64,000 nt of DNA, from contig NC_091126.1 in NCBI RefSeq assembly GCF_040183065.1, positions 139,103,204 through 139,167,203 of the forward strand, read 5' to 3'. Positions 22,435-33,991 of this stretch are shown here, piece after piece (positions within the stretch are counted from its first letter, which is position 1; each line of letters opens with the position of its first letter). Source of the DNA: Periplaneta americana. Its lineage: Eukaryota > Arthropoda > Insecta > Blattodea > Blattidae. The position numbers were made by a program, and so were the translations under genes. The notes beneath the pieces were generated by a model. That model saw only the letters and a program-made list of their open reading frames with translations. It did no database searches and was not told the origin of the DNA.

Positions 22435-23075
22435 ATGTCACGGAAATGTGTGAATAACCAGAACTTTTTTGTCATGTTTGCGGGGAATTTACTCCGAGGA
22501 CACAGAGAAATTCCCGGAGAGAAGTGTGTTAAGAATCACCCTTTCGTTGAGAAAGACAAGATTCTGTTACCACCGTTGCATATAACATTTAGGGTTGATG
22601 AAAAATATTGTCAAGGTTTTGGATAAACATGGTCAGGTTTGGGTAATTGAGGAAAAAATTTCCTAAATTCAGTGATAGTAAGATAAAAGAAGGTATATTT
22701 ATTGGGCCACAATTCCTTGAGATCATTCATGACGACAACTTTGTGGAAATGCTAACAAAAGAAGATAAATGTGCACGGTTAGCTTTCAGACAAGTATGCT
22801 TAAATTTCTTGAAAATGTGAAAGCTGACAACTACAAGGAACTTATTAGAAACTTATTGAAGTCTTATCAGCGTATAAGGTGTAATATGTCCTTGAAAATT
22901 CACTTTTTACACTCGCATTTAAACTTTTCCTCCTAACATGGGCGCCGTTGCTTTAACCGGGATATTTCTATCATGGAGAGAAGGTATGCAGGAAAATCGG
23001 CACAGAACATGTTAGCAGACTATTGTTGGAACCTCAAGGAAGACGTTTCTGGGGGTAGTTACAAACGGTAGAGTT
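22435..23075 (+). pseudogene. C-terminal relic of a repeated arthropod protein
   Basis: A protein can be followed through about five frame breaks: VKNHPFVEKDKILLPPLHI, KFPKFSDSKIKEGIFIGPQF, FLENVKADNYKELIRNLLKS, NMSLKIHFLHSHLNFS, then RDISIMERRYAGKSAQNMLA followed by DYCWNLKED. I recognise these as the conserved tail of a large family, found many times in arthropod and cnidarian genomes, that has no settled name; its members behave like genes carried by a mobile element. The N-terminal two-thirds are absent. The His-Ser-His-Leu and Glu-Arg-Arg-Tyr residues are conserved in that family. Confidence 0.65.
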
Positions 23076-23339
23076 CAAGAAAAAAAAATTGAAAATGTGA
23101 GTAGAAATGTGTTTTTTTTTTTCTTTTTTTTGCATGGAATTTCGTCCTAGAGCAGTCCTATATTTTTATTTTATATTTATTCATTTCAATAATTAAATTT
23201 TATTTCATGAAAAAAAAAAGATTTCAAATTTCGCTGTAGTATTACAAAGGAAATAAAATTTCTATAAAAAAATGAAAATGAAACAAATAGTAAGAAAACA
23301 AACATTATAGATTTTTATAAAACATTTATATAAACGAAT
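23076..23339. other. No gene seen
   Basis: Poly-T and poly-A rich; no feature recognised. Confidence 0.4.
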
Positions 23340-23600
23340 GTCAAGAAAGGGTAAACGTGATCAATAATGAGAATGGTGACTTGCTTGCAGAGACTCACTC
23401 AATTCTGAACAGATGGAAAACTATTTTTGAAACTACTAACTATACATAGAAATGATTGGGACGAAATTCAAATAAAAACTGCTGAGCCATTTATACCCCC
23501 ACCCACACTTTCTGAAGTCGAAATTGCAATACAAAATCTGAAAAAGTACAAGTCTCCTGGTATCGATCGAATTCCAGCAGAATTAATACAAGAGGGTGGA
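23340..23600 (+). pseudogene. Non-LTR retrotransposon fragment, start of RT (LINE-C)
   Basis: Reading INNENGDLLAETHSILNRWK, then after a stop EPFIPPPTLSEVEIAIQNLK and KYKSPGIDRIPAELIQEGG, this is the linker and first conserved block (K-SPG-D-IPAEL) of an insect LINE reverse transcriptase. It is cut at GG by the MITE at 23601-23859 and does not resume afterwards. Confidence 0.8.
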
Positions 23601-23859
23601 ATACTAATAATTGAGGGGTTTGCCGGAAAAAGGGCGTATACGTCAATATGGCGAATTGAGATACATGCAATCGAAGATTTTTAAACGCACCCAAATAAAA
23701 TGTTACACACACACGCACTCCTGTCCTGCAGGTATGTACGGTACAATAAAAACAAATTTTCGCTACTATAATTATTCACTACATTTTAAACCGTTTTCCC
23801 GAAGAAGGGCGTATAGGTCTATCAGTCTTTCTTCCGGCAAACCCCTCAATTCTAGTATG
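23601..23859. mobile_element. MITE inserted in LINE-C
   Basis: Inverted ends: aattgaggggtttgccggaa from 23609 and its reverse complement ending at 23851, with the similarity extending outward to atacta. The inner sequence repeats agggcgtata (23631, 23803). No coding capacity. The target duplication could not be fixed and the superfamily is unknown. Confidence 0.75.
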
Positions 23860-25403
23860 CCTATTTCATATTTGTGACACACTGATTTCGAATGTCATGA
23901 CTCCAAAAGCATCATCATTTAAAAACGAAATCAGTTAAACAAGCATCCCCATATACGTGGATTATTTCTCTTTAAGAATATATACATCTATGGCTGAGCA
24001 CCAGACTGTTCTAAGTCCAACTTCTTACAACAAAGAAATCTGTGTTTCATTGTGTTCCAGTTTTTGTCTGCATATACGAATCGAACAAAATTGTAAATAT
24101 TCCTCTCCATAAGGTTGCTATGAAGCTATTTCAAATTCTTTCATGAGCTTTGAATGTCAGGGGCTTAAAATAGCTCTCCTCAAAAAATTGTAAAATGGAC
24201 TTGGAACAGTCTGGTTCTGAGCCATCGACACGTATATATACATATATAATTAACATTTGTAACATTGAGGAATAACAATGTTTATTCAAGAAAATAACTT
24301 ACCGCCAAAATTGTCACTTTCCTAAAAAAATGTAATAATGATAAATATTTCAACAGTTCAGCTTCTAACTGCAAACTAACTCATCCCCGCGAAAGAGAGT
24401 ATCGGTGCCACCTGAAGGAGGAGGGAAAACCTCACCTCCCAACAAACTTAGAAAACATTGGAATATAAAGGCAATGGAAAAAGCCATAAAACAAGTTCGA
24501 GAAAAGACGTGAGAGACGGTTCGTCTGGATTCAGTATTACGGTTGAGAATACACTTAATGATAATGCTGAATGCTTGTTCTGTGTTTTTATTAGTAGAGG
24601 TCATTTTTGACTTTGCAATTTCGTTAATCTTGTAACTTTTAATTGTATTCCATACTTCTACATACATTTTCATGAAGGAAATGATGTTAAATTTTCAGAA
24701 AATTATTCTTTTGAAACATTTTAAGACATTTTACGAACTTCTAAGTCCGGTGTACAATTGCGGAGCTTGATTCCAATGGGTACCAAATCCGATTTCAGAG
24801 TTTTTTCAGGAAACAGTAAAAACTAACTATATTTTTTTCTGGTGGTGATACAAACCGGTTCTATATTCATTCCTTAACTCCCACACCAAATATTTCTGTT
24901 TAGTGACAATTCCTTCGTCTAATCTGAGAAAATTTCTAGATTTTGGTACGTTTTGGCGTAAAATAAGGAAAACAGTAAATACCGAATATTAATTATTTTG
25001 AAAACATTTTATTTATATTCTCTGTTTCATGTTATTTTAGCAGATTTACCATAGGATTTTATTTCAAGACAAATTGTTCTTAATAGTATCTTAAAATTGC
25101 AGGACTTTGCTATAAAATGGCAAATCCTGCACATTTTATGCCATTGTAAGAAGCAAAGTTTCAAAATCTTTTTTCTTTGCTTCCTACAGGTGGCTGATGC
25201 ATGGAATCTATTTTAACTGAGATAAAATATTTTCATATTTGAATCCTTTCTGAAGTAGTCTATGCTCACACTGGTTCTACTGCATAGGCGGAATGGAGTC
25301 CTAATAAAGCAGACGTAGACCTTATTGTCAACCTTTTGACCTGATTAATTTTAAACTTCTTCATATTTGGCACAAACGTTTGTGAAACTTCCTGCCACTT
25401 GAC
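23860..25403. other. No clear gene; possible tail of the minus-strand relic
   Basis: Downstream (minus strand) of the relic at 25404-25965, short pieces such as MHQPPVGSKEK near 25205 may belong to the same gene, but no diagnostic motif of the C-terminal half (DNC..QNK, IRGHS) is readable. A minus-strand open frame at 24365-24673 has no recognisable domain. Confidence 0.35.
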
Positions 25404-25965
25404 TCAGAAATCAGAATCTAAAGCGTGTAACGCGCCTACTTCAGAAAACACAGTTTCGATAATTTCCTCATGCAGTTTCTTCATTATGTCACTGATCCTT
25501 GACCCACCCTGCTGCATGCTCAGCCTACCAATATTGAAAATGCTGAGAAAGTTTGATCTGCGTATCAGTATTGTATCTTTATTATTTCGGGTATAATAGG
25601 GTATAATTTTGTCCTTGGAATTGTCTTCTTGTTTCCCTTGATTTGGTTTCCTTCTTTGCGGAGGGGAAACATCAATCACGCCTATTAAATAGTTTCTTTG
25701 ACTTGTTGAATTTTTGCTAACCCAGTAATTTGCATGAAGACTCTTCACATCTTCATCAGAAAGCATTGTTGCGTTGCAAAAACTAGTATTATGCTTGCAA
25801 GATATGGCAGGCACTTTAACCGCATCGGAGAGTCGCTATTGTTTATTCACGTTTTTCTGCCAAAATTCTTTCATTTCTTGGCCGTTTTCTTGAGACACCA
25901 GTAATTACCGGTTCTTCTGAAAATTCATCGCATATATCAGAGACAATATTCTTTATAGGCACCAC
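25404..25965 (-). pseudogene. DUF7869-like family protein, N-terminal half
   Basis: On the minus strand, EFSEEPVITGVSRKRPRNER, a stop, then MPAISCKHNTSFCNATMLSD (Cys-rich), EDVKSLHANYWVSKNSTSQR, YLIGVIDVSPPQRRK, IIPYYTRNNKDTILIRRSNF followed by LSIFNIGRLSM. This order (basic arm, C-x-n-C, YW, RR, Y-L--N--I-V-R--FL-I--I---R) is the usual N-terminal half of arthropod mobile proteins whose C-terminal domain is DUF7869. The 136-codon open stretch is long for a relic. Confidence 0.65.
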
Positions 25966-26969
25966 TATATACCTATAACAGTCTCCGAAGAGCAAAAACT
26001 AGAGAAAATAACTAGCACAAATACTGCTTAATCTGCTTGGAAATTAAAATCAGAAAGCTGTGATAGATTTCAGGAAATCACAAGTCTAGAAATGGCCACG
26101 ACATTGGTTAAATGGATTTGGTACGTCTTATCAACATGAAGATGGATGTGGTGCTTACTGAGGGAAAATGTGAAACTTGAGGACGCCGGGATTTGACACT
26201 CTATGTCCAAAATTCTGTTATATGCAGCTTCTAGCAACTGAAATGGAAGTGCTGCTATCTGTAACTCATTTTTCAATCCTTTGGATTTGGTATCTTTCGG
26301 AATCAAAGCTCCACAATCCAGAGAAACATTCAGCAATAAGCAGGACAATACTTTACGTTCAGTATTCAAAACATGTAGGTACCAAAACGAAAAAATAAAA
26401 TGATATTCCGTATTTATAACATTTCCCCTATATACCATTCCAATTCAACATAATTATTATTTCTTGTATACATTAGAAAAGTTATCATTTTAAGTATTTT
26501 AATTGAGCAAGAAAATTATTATAAACTGGTAAGAAAAAATATTACTGTGAATTAATTGATCAATGTTTATTACACTTCTTCGGCATCACAAACGTCCGTA
26601 AGTTTAGTTGTATTATCCTATTTGTATCATTAGTTTCTCTTCCCTTTAACATTTCATAAAATAATTTTGTGCCTTCTAGTATACTGATGTAAGAGTTTAG
26701 AAATGTCTTGATACTTTTATTTTAATGCGTGATTGATAACTTCTGTTAATACAATGGCTTCATCCATAGACTTGTTTAATTTGAAATTCGGTTTAATTTT
26801 ACCAATACTAACTGCATATGTTTTAGTAAGAATGCCTCGGTCCTGGGATGCAAGTTCTTGCGAAATTCTTGAAAAAAATGTGAAAACATTTCATTTGGAG
26901 TAATAACCCTGGGTATTGTAAAAATTAAACGCCGAGTGCATTTTATTTCCTTTAATCTCTTTTGATAGG
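25966..26969. other. No gene recognised
   Basis: A minus-strand open frame of 122 codons (26070-26438) contains ALIPKDTKSKGLKNELQ, which I do not recognise. The rest is AT-rich. Confidence 0.35.
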
Positions 26970-26971
26970 TA

Positions 26972-28269
26972 CGAGGTTCACTCCAAAAGCAATGTACAAC
27001 TTTTTAAAAATTTATTTGTTATTCTACATCTTTGCAATTGATGGAGGTCTTAGGTACATCCTTCCTGCTTGTATTCAAATTTAATTTAAGTCGTTCCCGT
27101 GAGTGGCGCCATGACAGCACTCCTTCAAGTTGGCTCATGTACTTGACATTCGTCAGAAGCAACGTGCTGTCACCGAGTTCCTGTGCTGTGAGAACAAGAC
27201 AGTGGGAAACATTCACAAGATTTTCAAAAAAAGTGTATGGAGATGCAGCTGTCGATCGCAGTACCGCCAGTCGGTGAGCAAGCAGATTATCTGGTGGAAG
27301 AGAGCATGACAATTTTCGGGATACCCCGCACTGCAGAAAGTCCTGACAATATTCAGCGTGTTAACAACATGGTTGTGGCTGACAAACGCGTAACAGTGAA
27401 AAAATTGTCACTCCAAGTTGGAATAGGAGCAGCAAGTGTGTGCAGAATATTGAAAACGGATGGGTTAAAAAGGTTTGTAACAGATGAGTTCCGAGGATGT
27501 TGACAGAAGCTCACAAAGAAACCCGAAAAACAGTTTGCAGCGAAGTTTTGGACCAATATGAGTATGGTGAAGATGACTTACTTGCAAGAATTGTGACAGG
27601 AGATGAAACATGTCTCCACCATATTTAACGGAGACAAAGAGGCAGATAATGGAGTGGCATCATGCAAATTCACCAAAGAAAAAGTAATTCAAAACTGTGC
27701 CTTCGACAGGGAAGGATATGGCTACTGTGGTTTTTGGCTTAAGAAGTACTCTTGCTTGTGAGCATTATACCACACGGAACCACCATTAATTCTGACGCGT
27801 ATGTGGCAACTCTCGAGAAACTTCAAGATCGAACACATCGGGAGAAGCAGGATATTCTGCTATTGCATGACAACGCATGGCCACATGTCTGTCACAAGAC
27901 TACAGGCCAGATCAGAAAACTTGGATGGACAACACTCAAATATCCGCCTTACAGTTCTAATCTGACACCGTGCAATTATCATCTTTTTGGTAAACTGAAG
28001 GAATCCCTTCGCGGAACGAGGTTTGAAAATGACGACTCCCTCGTGCATGCTGCTAAAAAGTGGCTCAGACATGTTGGTCCAGATTTTTACCGTGCGGGTA
28101 TGCAGGCCCTCGTCCCAAGGTGGCGTAAGGCAGTTGATAGGGACGGGGATTATGTGGAAAAGTGACATTTTTTCCTAAAGGATGTATCTATATTTTGAGA
28201 AAATAGCAAATCTGTAGGATAAAAATGTAATTTTTAAATAAATGTGCATTACTTTTGGAGTGACCCTCG
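26972..28269 (+). mobile_element. Mariner element, 1298 bp
   Basis: Inverted ends cgaggttcactccaaaagca (26972) and cgagggtcactccaaaagta in reverse (ending 28269), each flanked by TA (26970-26971, 28270-28271). The size is standard. This is a different family from the 4.4-kb mariner. Confidence 0.93.
27107..28165 (+). pseudogene. Mariner transposase relic with D34N
   Basis: Readable in pieces: QRAVTEFLCCENKTVGNIHK, VYGDAAVDRSTASRW, VTVKKLSLQVGIGAASVCRI (helix-turn-helix), RIVTGDET (first aspartate), then one open frame from 27752 to the stop at 28163-28165 with LLLHDNAWPHVCHKT and PPYSSNLTPCNYHLF. The spacing fits D34D, but the third acidic residue is Asn and the conserved SPD is SSN. At least three frameshifts precede 27752. 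Confidence 0.9.
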
Positions 28270-28271
28270 TA

Positions 28272-29257
28272 GTAATATTACTTGCATGAAAAATGTCACG
28301 CTGCCTTCTCCTTCCTCTATCAACAGTTGTGGCACAAGAAGAACATTCACCATTCATAATAATAAATTAGGTTAAATTCTTGTCACTGATAATCACACAA
28401 CATGATAATTATATATCTAAGCTTTCAACAGCTATAAGAAAGAAAGCAAGACTTGTCCCGTAACCTTATCTCGTTTCACGGCTGTATCATCTGGAGGTAT
28501 GGAGGGGGAAAAATAATGTTTCAATCTACATTGAATTTCTGTTTCGGTAGATTCGTCTAATATTAATCAAACCAAGACAAACTTTGTTTCCGAACCCCCA
28601 TCCCTTCCCCTATTGCGTAGTTCACATACCAGGTCTCGACTCAATCTATACATTATCGGGTATTTGCGTGCGCATTGCACGACTGTCGTATATTACAGCA
28701 CAGTGTTTCAGATGTATCAAATCAAAATAAGAAACATATCGCACTTCCAGGCGGCTTTGACCGTAAGGTGAATATATTTTACGACAGAAATCGAGATTTG
28801 TTTCAACTCTTGCTTATTACAAAGCGAGTTTTGCAAAAATAACTAAACTTTACCACTGAACCACAGTGGGGCATAAAGACTTGGGCAAAAACTTATTGCA
28901 TAAGGAGTGTCTTTCTAATACTCGCATGTTTAATTTTGTCAATATTTGAGAGAAAGTGAATTTTGGAAAAATGATCGTCAAATACAGCTGTGTTGGTTCG
29001 AATGTTTTATTTTTACTTCGGTTTTCAAATGGAGAGTATAGGTCTACGGTAAAAGAAGTATAATCAATGAAGACATGCAATATATTTCCATGGGAAGAGA
29101 GATTACATAATAATTGGTCCCAGTTGACAAGAAGTATTCCACAACGGTTCACTCAAATTAATATATCGTACGTCTCTATTGTTATTTTAATATTGCATAA
29201 CTGGTCATTACAAATATAACAAGTAGTTGTATTGATTTGTAGCTCTCGGGAATGAGA
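28272..29257. other. No gene recognised
   Basis: On the minus strand directly outside the mariner (28260-28357) an open frame MNGECSSCATTVDRGRRRQR could be the start of an older mobile gene interrupted by the mariner. It is too short to assign. Nothing else is seen. Confidence 0.35.

Positions 29258-29308
<51 letters not shown>
29258..29308. repeat. (ATT)n microsatellite
   Basis: About 17 ATT units. Confidence 0.95.
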
Positions 29309-29309
<1 letters not shown>

Positions 29310-29679
29310 TGTCATCAGCACTATGTTTTCTGCAATGCATATAGCAAAAACAACAATAAAACATACAATCTACTACAATGAACAATATAATAATAAAAGT
29401 ATAACAGACAATCAGAACAAATTAATCTGATCAAGATGAAAATGTTTAGTGATAGATTAAAAAGGGTTATGAAATAAGCCATTTTATGTTATATACTAAT
29501 TAGTGTTATATTATGCACCTCTTGTTGTAATCTACTCAACACAGAAACGGCAACAGAATTATATCAGTTTTTGGATATGGTCAATTTTAATTGAGGCTCA
29601 ACAACATAAAAATTATGTCTAGTGGGATAATTGTGAACAACAGACATTACATTATAACTACTAAAGATTTTCTTGATAT

Positions 29680-31410
29680 TACTTACTTATTTACTTACTT
29701 ACTTATTTACTTACTTATGGCTTTTAAGGAACCCGGAGGTTCAACGCCACCCACACATAAGCCCACTATCGGTCCTTAATCTGAGCAAGATTAATCCAGT
29801 CTCTCCAATCATATTCCTCCACACTCAAATGTTTATATTATCCTCCTATCTACGTCTCGACCTTCCCAATGGTCTTTTTCCCTCCGGACTCCCAACTAAC
29901 AGTCTATATGCATTTTTCTATTCGCCCATACGTGCTAAATGTCCTGATTATCTCAAACGCCTTGATTTAATGTTCCTAATTATGTCAGGTGAAATATGTA
30001 ATGCGTGCAGTTCTGCGTTGTGTAACTTTCTCCATTCACTTCCAACTTCATCTCTCTTAGCCCCAAATATTTTCTTAAGCACCTTATTCTCAAACACCAT
30101 TAACTTCTGTTCCTCTCTCAAAGAGAAAGTCCAAGTTTCACAAACATACAGAACAACCGGTAAAACAACTGTTTCATAAATTCAAACATTCTGTTTTTTT
30201 TAGAGCAGGCTGGACGACAAATGTTTGTCAACCGATTAATAACAGAGATTTTCCATTGTTTCTTCTGCGTTTATTTTCCTTTCGGGTATCATTTATATGT
30301 GTTACTATTGCACGAAGGTATTTGAATTTTTCCACCTCTTCGAATGATAGATTTCCAATTTTTATGTTTTCATTTTGTATTATGTTGTCACGAGACATAA
30401 TCACATACTTTGTATTTTCGGAATTAGTTCCAAACATATCTCTTTACTTGCTTCAGGTAAAATTCCCGTCTTATCCCAAATAGTTTGTGAATTTCCTCCT
30501 AACATATTCAAGTCATCTGTATACACAAGCAACTGATCTAGCCCGTTCAACTCCAAAACCGCTCTATTTTCATGGACTTTCCTAAAGTCATATTCTAGAG
30601 CATAGTTAAAAAGTAAATGTGAGAGTGCATATCGTTTTAGCCTATAGTGTAAAAGAGAATCCGACAGAAACTGGCCTATACGGACTCTGCTCTACATATT
30701 AATTTACCGAACTAGTTTCTTGGGAATGCCAAATTCAATAAGATCATATAAAACTTCTCTCTTAACCGATACATATGCCCTTTTAAAATGTATGAATAAC
30801 AGCTGATGTACTGTATTGTGCCCTTATACAAACATTTTTTCTCCAATACCTGTCGAATACAAAAAACCTGAACAATAGTCGATATTACGACTGAGAACGC
30901 GCTGATGATTCCCAATAATTTCATCTACATATCGAGTTAATCTCCTCAAAGGAATATTGGACAAAACTTTGTACGTCAACAAAAGTGATATTCCTCGAAA
31001 GTTACTACAGTTAGTCTTGTCTCCCTTCTTAAAAGCAGATACGATTGTGGATTCCTTCCAATGTCCTGGTACAATTTCCTTTTTTCATAGAGCAAGTACA
31101 AGATTATAAATTTCTCCAGATAATGCGCTTCCACCCTCTAGTATTAATTCTGTTGGAATTTCATCGAAATATGTAGATTTTACTTTTTTAGATTTTTTAT
31201 CTCAATTTCGAATTCTCAATATGTGGATTCGGGTATAAATAGCTTAGCAGTATGTATTTGAATTTTATGCCGATCATTTCTATTTGCCTTAAGCTTAATT
31301 ATTGGTAGTCTACAATAGTTTTTCCATCTGTTAAGGATTGAATGTGGGTCTGCAAGCAAGATAACATTCATATCTTTGCCTGACATCAGTTCTCAAATTC
31401 CTTTATGCCC
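29680..31410 (-). pseudogene. Non-LTR retrotransposon (LINE-A), RT to 3-prime end
   Basis: From 31250 down to 29720 the minus strand carries the reverse transcriptase and C-terminal region with many frame breaks. Blocks are EIVPGHWKESTIVSAFKKGD, SNFRGISLL, DLIEFGIPKKLVR, SRVRIGQFLSDS, the catalytic box as QLLVYTDDLNMLGG (complement of about 30495-30535), IGNLSFEEVEKFKYL, the cross-linking part LREEQKLMVFENKVLKKIFG, and GRPEGKRPLGRSRRR-like sequence near 29850. It ends after ggaacccggaggttc with a (CTTA)n tail at 29681-29719. The 5-prime end is truncated at the border with the next transposon. Copies at 51604 and 54355 are from the same family. Confidence 0.88.
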
Positions 31411-31419
31411 GAATATATC

Positions 31420-32888
31420 CAGGGTGTTTAAAAAATACGGGGCATAATTTCAGGTATGTATTTCCCACATGTAGACAATCAAAATAGTTCATTACAACAT
31501 GTGTCCGGAAATTCTTCATTTCCAAGATACGGCCTTCACAACATTGAAATTCATCGGAACGTTTTTCTTTCCGCAGGTCGTTGTCATTACAGAAGATGTT
31601 CAAAATGTCCACCTCCTGCTTGAATACAGACCTCACATCCATGTCTCATTGACCTCCGAACACGATCCCAAACTCCAGGAGTATTGCGTATGTCCTCAGA
31701 ACATGCCACAATTCGATTCCGGATGGATTCCAAATCAGGCACCGGAGACGAATAAACCAATGATTTTAAATGTCCACAGACGGTTCAGATCAGGTGAGCG
31801 TGGAGGCCAAGCAATTGGGCCACCTCTACCTATCCATCGATCAGGAAACCTACGATCCAAGTACCGGCGAGCCGTACGACTGAAGTGTGCAGGAGCGCCA
31901 TCATTCAAGAAGTGAATGTGTTGACGATTGATCAGTGGAGTGTCTTCTAAAACATGAGGTATGGTGTTTTCCAGGAAGTTTGTGTACGCCTGCTCCGTAA
32001 GTCTGTTTACAAGTACATGGGGTCAAACTAATCGATCACCAATGATACCGGCCCACATGTTGAGGGAGAACCGCGCTTGGTGATGAGATGGAATAGTTGC
32101 ACGTGGGTTTTCATACGCCCATACATGCTGATTGTGGAAATTTGTTATGCCATCTCGTGTGAACTGTGCTTCATCTGTAAATAATACTAAGGCAGGAAAG
32201 GTCGGATTTACACCACACTGCTGCAAGGACCACTGACAGAACCTAACTCGTGCAGGGTAATCTGCTAGTGACAGGGCCTGTACACGTTGCAAATGATAAG
32301 GATACAATTGATACTCTTTCAACAGTCTCGAGACAGTCGTATGACATTGACTTGCAACGCTACCCTTCGTGTGCTGATAGAAGGAGTCATGTTCAAAGCC
32401 TCCAGAATCTCCTCCTGTACTTCTGGAGTTGTAGATCTTGGTCGTCCCCTTCCCAATCCAGGAGAGTTAAATTTTCCATACTCGCACAGACGGTAATGGA
32501 GACGTACAAATGTCTTCCGATCTGGACATTGTCGCTGTGGGTACCTCTCCTGGTACAAACGACGAGCCAGAGCATCATTGCCGTCCGCCTTACCGTACAT
32601 GAAGTGTATCTCTGCCAGCTATTGATTTGAATACATGTCGCACAGTCTAACGCCTGCACAACACTGAATGTAACCTTCGCCTCGGAATGAACTGTCAGAG
32701 TGCCCTCTTAATGTCTCCTTTTACGGCAACGACCTGCGGAAAAAAAAATGTTCCGGTGAATTTCAAAATTGTGAAGGCCATAACTCGAAAATAAAGCATT
32801 TCCGGACACATGTTGTAATGAACTATTTTGATTATCTACATGTGGGAAATACATACCTGAAAATATGCACCGTATTTTTTAAAAACCC

Positions 32889-32890
<2 letters not shown>
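31420..32890 (-). mobile_element. IS630/Tc1/mariner-type element with long inverted repeats
   Basis: Inverted repeats of about 110 bp: cagggtgtttaaaaaatacg at 31420 and the partner cagggtttttaaaaaatacg in reverse ending at 32890. Both continue through ttcaggtatgtatttcccac, ctattttgatt and caacatgtgtccggaaat. The left flank is tatatc and the right flank a tg/ta repeat, so a TA duplication is possible but not exact. It contains one transposase relic on the minus strand. A similar start (atatatccagggtttttt) occurs at 8521. Confidence 0.9.
31640..32636 (-). pseudogene. Transposase with DUF4817-like head
   Basis: Start at the ATG complementary to 32634-32636, with a TAG at codon 6. The helix-turn-helix head reads HFMYGKADGNDALARRLYQE, RYPQRQCPDRKTFVRLHYRL and RGRPRSTTPEVQEEILEAL, the DUF4817 type. 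A frameshift near 32320 leads to LYPYHLQRVQALSLADYPAR. The catalytic blocks are LVLFTDEAQFTRDG, HFLNDGAPAHFSRTARRYL and GGPIAWPPRSPDLN. The last is followed by a break, and the C-terminus is badly eroded. The three acidic positions survive. Confidence 0.88.
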
Positions 32891-32892
<2 letters not shown>

Positions 32893-32944
<52 letters not shown>

Positions 32945-33238
32945 TTTTATTCTTACTATTTGTTTACGTCATTCAGTTTTTCATTCAATTAATCACTTCT
33001 TTTATTCCCAAGTGCACGACTTGCTTCCCGTCTTTCATCGAAATAATTACCTCAATTCGCCACAACTGGAATATATCATCATCATCATCATCATCATCAT
33101 CATACCACTACAGTCCAAAATGGACCTTGGTTTCTCCCACAACAGCTCTCCGCTTCACTTAGTTCCCACCCACATTCTTCCATTTTCTCACTCCCAGTCT
33201 TTAGGGTTTCTAGTAAATGAATATATATATATATATAT
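32893..33238. repeat. (TA)n, (ATC)n and (TA)n microsatellites
   Basis: (TA)n at 32897-32941, (ATC)n at 33078-33102 and (TA)n at 33221-33238, with 100-130 bases of ordinary sequence between them. No gene. The last (TA)n directly abuts the inverted end of the 33239-36517 element. Confidence 0.9.
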
Positions 33239-33716
33239 GAAGGGTTCCCGGAACAACGATGTATGCCACTTTTCACAACTTTACAGGAATTTAAAAAAAT
33301 ATATAGCACATATAAACATTTATATTTTACCTCATTTTGGCCAGAAAATGTTTTTAAGCACTTTTCGTCTTACTTCAGATAATTTGTCACTTTCAGGTTT
33401 TGATATTTCTCATACAAGAAGCCAAAACCTGTAGCTTCCCTGGATTAATGTTGTATATCACTAACATACACAAAACGTTGTATATCAAAAACATTTTATT
33501 ATCACATTTTACACACAGATGTAATAATATTTACATTTACAATAAAATGTCAAACAGAAATTTTGCAATGAGACAATAAAAATTTGAAGTTAAAGACAAC
33601 TAATCTTTTTCCATTTTGAATCTTGTGTACACTACTTTTAACACTTGAATGTAAGTAATTGATTAACTAGCGGACTTACTCGTGTTAATTATGTAAGTTT
33701 GTTCGGCTTACAGCTG

Positions 33717-33744
33717 TTTCGGTGCTTCATCATACCATCTTCAG
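33717..33744 (-). ncRNA. Hammerhead-like core, left arm
   Basis: On the minus strand ctgaaga (33738-33744) is followed by tggtatgatgaagcacc, which can form a short stem II, and then gaaa (33717-33720). This is the conserved hammerhead core. Stems I and III were not verified. Confidence 0.5.
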
Positions 33745-33963
33745 TGCCTACTATATACAACCCAAGAACCAAAAACTCAACACACTAGAACAATACGAAA
33801 TATACAAATACACTAAAACACACCCCGATCAAATTCTGAACACACAGATCAATTTCAGTACACACACACACTATTTGACTCCACTTTTCAACACCTTTCA
33901 ACAATCAAACGCACCCACATAACAGGCAGAGAAGTTCGAGACGACACCGAGATCTAGTAGGCT

Positions 33964-33991
33964 CTGAGGATGGTGTGGTGAAGCACCGAAA
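33964..33991 (+). ncRNA. Hammerhead-like core, right arm
   Basis: ctgagga, then tggtgtggtgaagcacc with a ggtg/cacc stem, then gaaa. Same layout as the left arm, in opposite orientation. The position in a Penelope terminal repeat supports the reading. Confidence 0.55.

Noticed and set aside
31499-31915. A 138-codon plus-strand open frame
   Set aside because: It is antisense to the DUF4817-type transposase relic.
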